Source of the DNA: Pelobates cultripes
Taxonomy: Eukaryota; Chordata; Amphibia; Anura; Pelobatidae
Assembly: GCA_933207985.1 (NCBI GenBank)
Contig: OW240917.1
Span: 116,676,005-116,740,004, forward strand
Direction of reading: 5' to 3'
Length of the DNA stretch: 64,000 bases
Shown here: positions 57,991 to 64,000 of the stretch, in pieces
Numbering within the stretch: the stretch's first letter is position 1
Layout: every line of letters starts with the position of its first letter
Program-made: the position numbers and the translations under genes
Notes under the pieces: model-generated
What the model saw: only the letters and a program-made list of their open reading frames with translations
What the model was told of the DNA's origin: nothing
The model's database searches: none

Positions 57991-58232
57991 GTGAACTCTA
58001 GCCCCTGTAGGGCTAGAGTTCACTCTCGCGAGATTTGAGCGTTGCCGAGGCAACGCTCATATCTCGCGAGAGGAACCCGGCGGAGCTGCCGGCAATAGCT
58101 CCGCCGGTCCTCTCCTGCCTCCCTCCCTGCATGTGGGTGGTAGGGAGAGAGGCTGAGAGCAGAGCCGGCGCTCGGATAGCGCCGGCTCTGCCTGAGCCGA
58201 CAGGGGAGATCCTGAGATCTCCCCTGCCGGTC
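57991..58232. repeat. Array of five consecutive perfect hairpins
   Basis: In order: GAACTCTAGCCCC/GGGCTAGAGTTC; CTCTCGCGAGA..GAGCGTTGCC/GGCAACGCTC..TCTCGCGAGAG; CCGGCGGAGCT/AGCTCCGCCGG; AGAGCCGGCGCT/AGCGCCGGCTCT; GGCAGGGGAGATCTC-type arms at about 58197-58232. TCTCGCGAGA also matches a known vertebrate promoter motif. Confidence 0.92.
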
Positions 58233-58679
58233 TCACTATACATAGGCGTGCCATCGGGGATTAGGGTGTGCCCAGGCACACCCGGCACACCCCGTGCGCA
58301 CGCCTATGCCTCCCACCCAAGTTGCTGAAGGAGTTAAAACCCCTTCAGTGACTTACCGGAGTCCAGCACCGATGTCCCTCGGCGCTGGGTCAGCTCTGCC
58401 TATTCTCCTCCCCCCACCGTCAGTCAGCGGGGGAGACCTAATGCGCATTTCGGCAATGCTGGAGGTCCTCACGTAGCGTGAGGATGTCCAGTGTCGCTTA
58501 AAACACTTTTCGTGTTCTAAGATAGACAGCCACTAGAGGAGGACTTAAACCTACAAGGTAATTATTGCAGTTTATGAAAACTGCAATAATTACACTGGTA
58601 GGGTTAAGGGTAGTGGGAGTTGGCACCCAGACCACTCCAATGGGAAGAAGTGATGTGGGTGCCTGGTGTGTCCCTTTAA

Positions 58680-60774
58680 GTAGATAAACTAGTTAGTGCT
58701 GCTGCAAAGGAGAGTGAGCAACCTGTCCCGCCTGTAAAAGCCAGAGCTTTTGTCAAAGTATTCAAAATCAGTATCACTTATAACCAAGGGTGATTTCTCA
58801 CAGACTTACAGTACCAAAAACAGTATAATGAGCTGCAGTATTTATGATCCTCTTTTAAGAAACAATTTCTGTTTCACATTCTTTGTTAATAAAGCAGCAA
58901 TGCGCAACATAGTTTATTTTTCAAATATTGAAATATGAAAAAAATAAAATAAAAAAAAATACGTTAATCATGGCATTAGACATTAAACGCTTTCTATACT
59001 AACTAAATCCACACCTATATGACATCACTGTGTTAACACTAAAAGCCCATTCGAAAAGCGAATATTTCATGTTGAAAGCTCTGCACATTTAAGATTGTGC
59101 ATTCTCTAATTGTATAGCTCCACCAGCCCTATTACTAATTGTATATCCCTCCACAACCCCTATTATTATGGCTTTTTCAATAAAGATACATGCAAAAAAA
59201 AAAAAAAAACATAAAATGGTAGTGATATTATCTCAATGCAAATGCACTGAAACTCTTGAAATAATATCCTTTTAAAACGTACTTGAAATCCATTTGCATT
59301 ACACCAACATATTATTAAGTGTTTCAAAATGTGCCAATCTGATACTACTACACAACACGGTGCTATAATGAAAATGTTTATTGCCATATACCACAGTAAC
59401 ATTGATGGTATTTTAAGTTTTGTGTTATATGTTAAGCCCCTCTTTCAGGAACGAAATTTACTTGTGTGAATTTACCGGAATGAAATTCGCCTGTGTGCAT
59501 TTGCCTGTATGAATTTGCATATTTAAATTCACTTGTATGAATTCGCCGAAAACTTTTGAACTTTGCACCGAATTAAATGCGCCATCGAATCTAATGCACA
59601 TTCAAATTTTGGAAACTTTATTTTCCAAAAAAGGTACGCATTAGACTCAAGTAAGTACTGTATGTCTCTAGTGGCTGCCAGACTAACAGCCACCACAGGA
59701 GAGCTTTCCCTCACATTCTTAGATAATTGAAAGTCTTCAGGTTAGATGTGATCAAACACAACATGGTGATGTTGAAGGAGGATAATGCATGACATAGAGA
59801 AGTATTGATTATATGCATCTCTAGAAGAAGCACTGAATTGGCCGAATGTGGCACTTGTTGCACATGTGCTGTGTGTCTAGGATAAGCATCTGATAAGAAA
59901 AAAGTCACCATACTTGATGACTGCAACAGAAGAGGATCGGCTACTACAAAGAGTCTGTCTCGGCAGTCAATAACAAGTATCACAATAACTGTGATTTGAA
60001 TTATATTTTTTAAAAAAAGCCTTCGTGAAAGATCTCTCTCTATATATAGAGAGAGAGAAATAGAGCGAGAGATGGTGTGTGTATATTTTAATGCGTATGT
60101 TCCTTTAAGCAGTGTATAGAATATATGAATATAAGTTTTAATGGGGATTTTGTTATGAGTTTTAGCATCATCAGAACTACTGTCCAACCACCTTAATGTT
60201 TTTGCGCACTTCTGTCCCCTTTTTCATATTTAGCATTCTCAATTCACTCGCTTTTCTTCATGTGTTTTAGTTCTATTCTCTCCTCTTCTGCTTTTACTTT
60301 TTCACTCCTTTGTAGTTCTTTTTCCTTTTGTTTGCATTTATTTTTTATTTAACCTGGGCCTTCATCTAATCCAACGCTCTGAGATTTGTAAATTTTTTAT
60401 TTTTTCCCTTCCTTTTTTTATTTACTGTTGCCCATAGTCATTTTTTTTAGAGGTATGTAGTACGTCAGGTAAAAGGAGAATTGGATACTTTTTTCTGACC
60501 ATGGCAGCTAACAGTGGTTTTGGTTCTTCGAAACAATTTGAAATCAGCTTAACTTCATAAGAGAAAATGTAAAACATGCAATGATCATTTTTCTGACCAA
60601 TAAGAAGACAGCAAACTGAACCTTCAACTTCACTATATTGTGCCAGCTTTTAGTGTGTAGATGTAGACAAATGCAGAATGTCTAGAGGGACATGAGAGAT
60701 CTGGCATAACTATTGTAATCAAACCAAATGTTAATAAAATCTATATATGCATCTAAGAACAAAGCCATACATGG
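58680..60774. other. AT-rich non-coding stretch
   Basis: Contains degenerate GAATTCGCC/TGTATGAATTTGC repeats at 59450-59545 and a small GA hairpin at 60030-60060. The 158-codon minus-strand frame at 59711-60187 has no recognisable motif and repeated low-complexity parts, so I do not call it a gene. Confidence 0.4.
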
Positions 60775-61245
60775 TTAAATGGACACTTCACTACATAAAT
60801 ACAAAATAAATAAAACTCACCATTTAGTAGATATATCCCAAATTAAAGCTTACATGCATTTAAACTAGCATTTATTTGGGTTATATCTAAAAACAGCTTG
60901 CAACTCCTGCAGTTCTCGTCTTTGCAAGCCCTCCCCTTTTAAGCCCGCCCAGACTTTCTGTGCCTGCCCAGACTTCCCGGTGCAGCTCAATTAGAAGTCT
61001 TTGCAAGGCAGGTCTCTGAGCAGTTGTAGACTTTTGAGTTCAGTTCCACTGAGATTACCAAACCAGGAAGTAACATAACCCTTTGTCTGCTTGAAAGCCA
61101 GGGTGTGTAACCAGTATAATGTAGAAAAGTGTAATTTTCTATTGAAATCTGCACTTTTTGAAAAATTAGAAAAGGGGACACATTCTTCACACATAAAGCT
61201 TTTCAGCAAGCTAAAGTGCTTTAGGGGTCTGGAGTGTCCCTTTAA
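60775..61245. mobile_element. T2/Kolobok-like MITE, 471 bp
   Basis: TTAA at 60775-60778 with ATGGACACTTCACTA and TGGAGTGTCCCTTTAA ending in TTAA at 61242-61245. A different subfamily from 47550-47976. Confidence 0.75.
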
Positions 61246-61809
61246 TACTTTGGAGCTCCATGTTATTTGTGGCACTACACTCAAGTTCACAGCTGGTAAG
61301 TTTGGAAAAAAAAGAAGAAAAAGAAAAAGCAGATGATATATCCACCCATGATATGTCTACTCGATGAAGCAGTGATTGTAGAAAAATCATTTGGACTTCT
61401 GAATGAACTTTAATCAAACAATATATAGGCAGTTCATTATGTGTACTGTGCTTCCAACGGTTGTGTGATGTTGAAACAATTATGGCAATGTCTTAAAGTA
61501 AATCGTCCTTCAACTTCAGAAAAATGCACTAAAAATAAATAATGTTAGTTCAAATCACCTTTAACAAGTATTTCAAAAGACATATACAATAAGGTACCAG
61601 CACAGGTATTTCACCGGTTCAGCACTGGCTTTTGACTGAAATTTTTATGTTGCTTGCTTTAATATATTATTCTATGGTTTAATGATATTATATAGAGACT
61701 CACAGTATCTTGGACCTAAAGGGGTTAAACCCAAATGTGGTTAACCTCTCAACTTTGTATTACCAGGGCCAGGAGATTCACAGTTCCCTAAACCTGGAAA
61801 GCGTTAACG
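61246..61809. other. Spacer
   Basis: Nothing recognised. Confidence 0.35.
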
Positions 61810-61935
61810 CAGTGATGGCTAACCTTGACACCATAAATTGTTTCTGGACTACATTTCCCATGATGCTAAGCTAGCTGAACATTGTGGGAAATGTAGTCCA
61901 GAAACAATTTATGGTGTCAAGGTTAGCCATCACTG
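61810..61935. mobile_element. 126-bp perfect-arm hairpin, hAT-like MITE
   Basis: Starts CAGTGATGGCTAACC and ends GGTTAGCCATCACTG. The 51-bp arms are identical complements around a 24-nt loop that itself contains AGCTAGCT. The CAGTG start and near-duplicate octamers (CGTTAACG at 61802-61809, AGTTAAAG at 61936-61943) suggest a hAT-derived miniature. When transcribed, it would fold like a microRNA precursor. Confidence 0.85.
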
Positions 61936-62085
61936 AGTTAAAGGAGTTTAGCATGTGTGGGATATGCATAAGGCTATCCTAACTATAATATAAGGCCAGG
62001 GACTAATGAAAGTATTTAGAAAATTGGGCAGACTAGATGGGCCGAATGGTTCTTATCTGCCGTCACATTCTATGTTTCTATGTTA
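61936..62085 (+). mobile_element. LINE 3' tail fragment
   Basis: Contains GGATATGCATAAGGCTATCC, then GGGCAGACTAGATGGGCCGA and CTGCCGTCACATTCTATG, ending in repeated TTCTATGT-like octamers. This is the end of a CR1/L2-type LINE family common in frogs, recognised from memory. Only the 3' end is left. Confidence 0.6.
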
Positions 62086-62668
62086 ACCCATCAGTATAAT
62101 ATTCACAGAGCCATGGGCACCATTCCTATTGAATTAATTTAATTCAAAGTCCTGGTTTGCATTTGGAATAGTGGGACTGACTGCAGAGTCTTTGAAGAGC
62201 TGTTTGAGAATCACTATTGCCGGTAATGATATACAAACATGATCAGAAAACAAGGTTTCTACTTGTTGGAAATAGTTGATGTCCTCATTAAAAAAAAATG
62301 CAGCCAGATTATGCCTACAACCACTTCTTATGAGGGCAACCAAGTGTCTAATGCTTTCTGTCAGAACCGTCCCTGGCTTTCATCTTCACCAAAGCATTAA
62401 ATACAGGATAATGCCTGATTTATCTACGATGACTTGAATCATGCACTAACAAAAATAAGTCACTAATATGAAAATTAGACTCTTCAGTGAGATGAAGAAG
62501 ATAATCACATAGGCACTAATGCCATATAAGCAGCTTAAAGGGTTACTTCAACTGGATTTTACCATGTCCACCATGTATAAGGCATATTAGAGTATACAAT
62601 AAGTAAATTAAACATTAAAAAAAATATACCCTTGTCAAACCCTACAACAGACACACGTTGTTTAAATA
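62086..62668. other. Spacer
   Basis: No recognised feature. Confidence 0.35.
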
Positions 62669-62798
62669 CACTAAAGTAGTGTTTCTCAAACTTTTACAGA
62701 GAAGAAACCTTGCAGGTCTAAAAATAAAATCTTAAGTAGCCCTGTCTCAAGAAAATAATTTCAATTGATTTAAATTCCAAGTGAACCATGTAGACAAT

Positions 62799-63036
62799 GA
62801 TATTTAGGTTAATTACATATTGATGAACAAACTCAATTAGTAATTAATATTCTTAAAATAAATATGAAATCATGGGAATATTCTGTTTGTTAGGAGTAGT
62901 GTATGAATTATTAATCTGATATTTAGGTTAATCACATATTGATGAACAAACTCGATTAGTAAATAATATTCTTAAAATAAATATGAAATCATGTGAATAT
63001 TGTGTTTGTTAGGAGTAGTGTATGAATTATTAATCT
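62799..63036. repeat. 119-bp tandem duplication
   Basis: Copies 62799-62917 and 62918-63036 (GATATTTAGGTTAATTACAT ...), about five differences by eye. Confidence 0.95.
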
Positions 63037-63059
63037 GAAGTAAAAAAAAAGTCACAAAA

Positions 63060-63250
63060 TGAAAATATAATACACACAGAGGACAATGAAATATTTACGT
63101 ACAGAGAACACTGACACACACAGTTACACATACATTTACACACAGAGGACACTGACACACACACATTTATACAAAGAGGAGACTGACAGACACACATATT
63201 TATACAAAGAGGAGACTGACAGACACACACATTTATACACAGAGGACACT

Positions 63251-63288
<38 letters not shown>

Positions 63289-63535
63289 CTCTCACTCTCA
63301 CTCTCACTGACTGACAGATACAATCACACTGATTTGACACACACTGGCAAAAACACTTACTGACACACAGACATTCACTAACAGAAACTCACTCACTGAT
63401 TGGACACACACACACACACACACATTCACTGACAGATAGATACTGTCAGACACACTCACTGATTTGACACACATTGACAGACACACATACACATTCCCGG
63501 ACAGACACATACACATTCTCTCACACACACACTCA
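63060..63535. repeat. CA-rich minisatellite
   Basis: Units around AGAGGACACTGACACACACA and CATTTATACAAAGAGGAGAC, then a long CA run and CTCTCTCAC. Open frames here are artefacts. Confidence 0.92.
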
Positions 63536-63806
63536 GAATAGTTTTTTTTATTACTTTATTTTGTTTATTTAAGTTTACCCAGACTCCCTACCATTAAAAG
63601 AGCTGGAATGGATCCTATCTCTGGGGTCCATTGTGGTGCTGTAATCTTCATGCTCTTCCAGCACTGCCCCCGTGCACACTGCACAGCCGGACATCTCCTG
63701 GGGGCCCTAAGATAGCCTGCTTGCCATCTTTCAGCATACCTCCTACTTTTCTTGCACGTACCGCCTAGAGTACGTGTACCACAGGTTGGGAACCTCTGCA
63801 CTAAAA

Positions 63807-64000
63807 TATAAAGGTAACAAAGCAACCTCATATTTGAGCAGCAAAAGGAATGAATTGATAGCTGAAATAGTAGATTATTTGAAGAGAATATTTTCTGGAT
63901 ATCAAAATGAAGCGATGTCTTAAGTGACATGACTTATTTAATTGCTGGTTTCACAGACATGTCATAAATATGAATGTATTCTTTAATTGCAAGATATGCA
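63807..64000. other. Right edge, nothing recognised
   Basis: AT-rich sequence to the window end. Confidence 0.3.

Larger units (their letters stand above)
56613..58308. mobile_element. hAT non-autonomous element, perfect 8-bp target duplication, hairpin-rich
   Basis: Termini CATAGGCGTGCGCA and TGCGCACGCCTATG. The octamer CCTCCCAC is duplicated (56605-56612, 58309-58316). The 1696-bp interior has TA/CA and TG-rich minisatellite tracts (56676-57880), then a row of five hairpins (57991-58232). There is no transposase. Confidence 0.93.
56541..58679. mobile_element. T2/Kolobok-like MITE hosting a hAT insertion
   Basis: TTAA at 56541-56544 with AGTGACTCTCCAGTGCCAGG, and GGGTGCCTGGTGTGTCCCTTTAA ends in TTAA at 58676-58679. 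Subtracting the hAT and one target copy leaves about 435 bp, the same size as the intact MITE at 47550-47976. Confidence 0.88.
62677..63798. mobile_element. Probable hAT element with near-perfect 8-bp duplication
   Basis: Ends TAGTGTTTCTCAAAC and GGTTGGGAACCTCTG are imperfect inverted copies of the hAT-type CAGNGNTTC. Flanks are CACTAAAG (62669-62676) and CACTAAAA (63799-63806), seven of eight matching. The interior holds a 119-bp tandem duplication and a CA-rich minisatellite. There is no transposase. Confidence 0.72.

Noticed and set aside
56920..58053. Open frames of 377, 304, 283 and 278 codons
   Set aside because: They translate a TG-rich minisatellite inside a hAT element on both strands; His/Thr or Cys/Val-rich repeats only.
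59711..60187. 158-codon frame, minus strand
   Set aside because: Contains low-complexity Ser/Leu/Tyr stretches from a GA/TA simple repeat and no recognisable domain.

Overview
This window is eukaryotic, repeat-dominated DNA with no host gene that I can recognise. The repeat repertoire points to an amphibian, most likely a frog: Tc1-like elements, TTAA-flanked T2/Kolobok-like MITEs, hAT miniatures, a CR1/L2-type LINE, L1/Tx1-type LINE pieces, retrovirus-like LTRs, a Ty3/gypsy LTR family and many minisatellites. This assignment rests on family knowledge, not on a search. No tRNA, rRNA, CRISPR array or prokaryotic operon is visible.

Layout. 0-5 kb: a broken Ty3/gypsy gag and LTR remnant (186-1180), then a probable 1.24 kb solo LTR (3669-4907). 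6.2-7.8 kb: an almost intact Tc1-like element whose transposase has one frameshift. 9-14 kb: T2-like MITEs, a clean gypsy-type solo LTR (12585-13148, TSD ATTAA) and a related LTR fragment. 15.2-19.9 kb: a hAT-like composite full of simple repeats, a reverse-oriented ERV-type LTR and the 3' end of an L1-type LINE. 20-33.6 kb: one 5'-truncated CR1/L2-type LINE on the minus strand, split by a young 10.1 kb LTR retrotransposon (21256-31349) and by a TA-flanked hairpin element (31550-32793) that itself hosts a T2-like MITE. 33.6-38.6 kb: a large inverted repeat, then a 51-bp minisatellite split by a 1.6 kb solo LTR. 39-48 kb: a T2-like MITE with a long-TIR insertion, a dead Tc1 element, a palindromic MITE, a hAT made of two giant palindromes, and another T2-like MITE. 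49-51.4 kb: an L1 ORF1 tail, a hammerhead-like motif and an LTR-like stretch. 54.6-58.7 kb: two minisatellites and a hAT nested in a T2-like MITE. 60.7-64 kb: a T2-like MITE, a 126-bp perfect hairpin, a LINE 3' tail and a hAT with an internal duplication.

The most informative features are the nested insertions, whose target-site duplications (TSDs) can be read directly. They give a relative order: the CR1-type LINE, then the TA-flanked element, then the MITE inside it; separately, the young LTR element split the same LINE. The 10.1 kb LTR element has nearly identical LTRs, a primer-binding site and a polypurine tract. Its 8.3 kb interior carries no recognisable gag, pol or env, which suggests a non-autonomous element moved by another element's proteins.

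A second theme is non-autonomous DNA elements built as strings of near-perfect GC-rich hairpins next to simple-repeat tracts. Two elements with unrelated ends (15547-17565 and 31550-32793) share the same hairpin modules in the same order. The longest open frames in the window (up to 431 codons) are minisatellite artefacts, because repeat units whose length is a multiple of three stay open in several frames.
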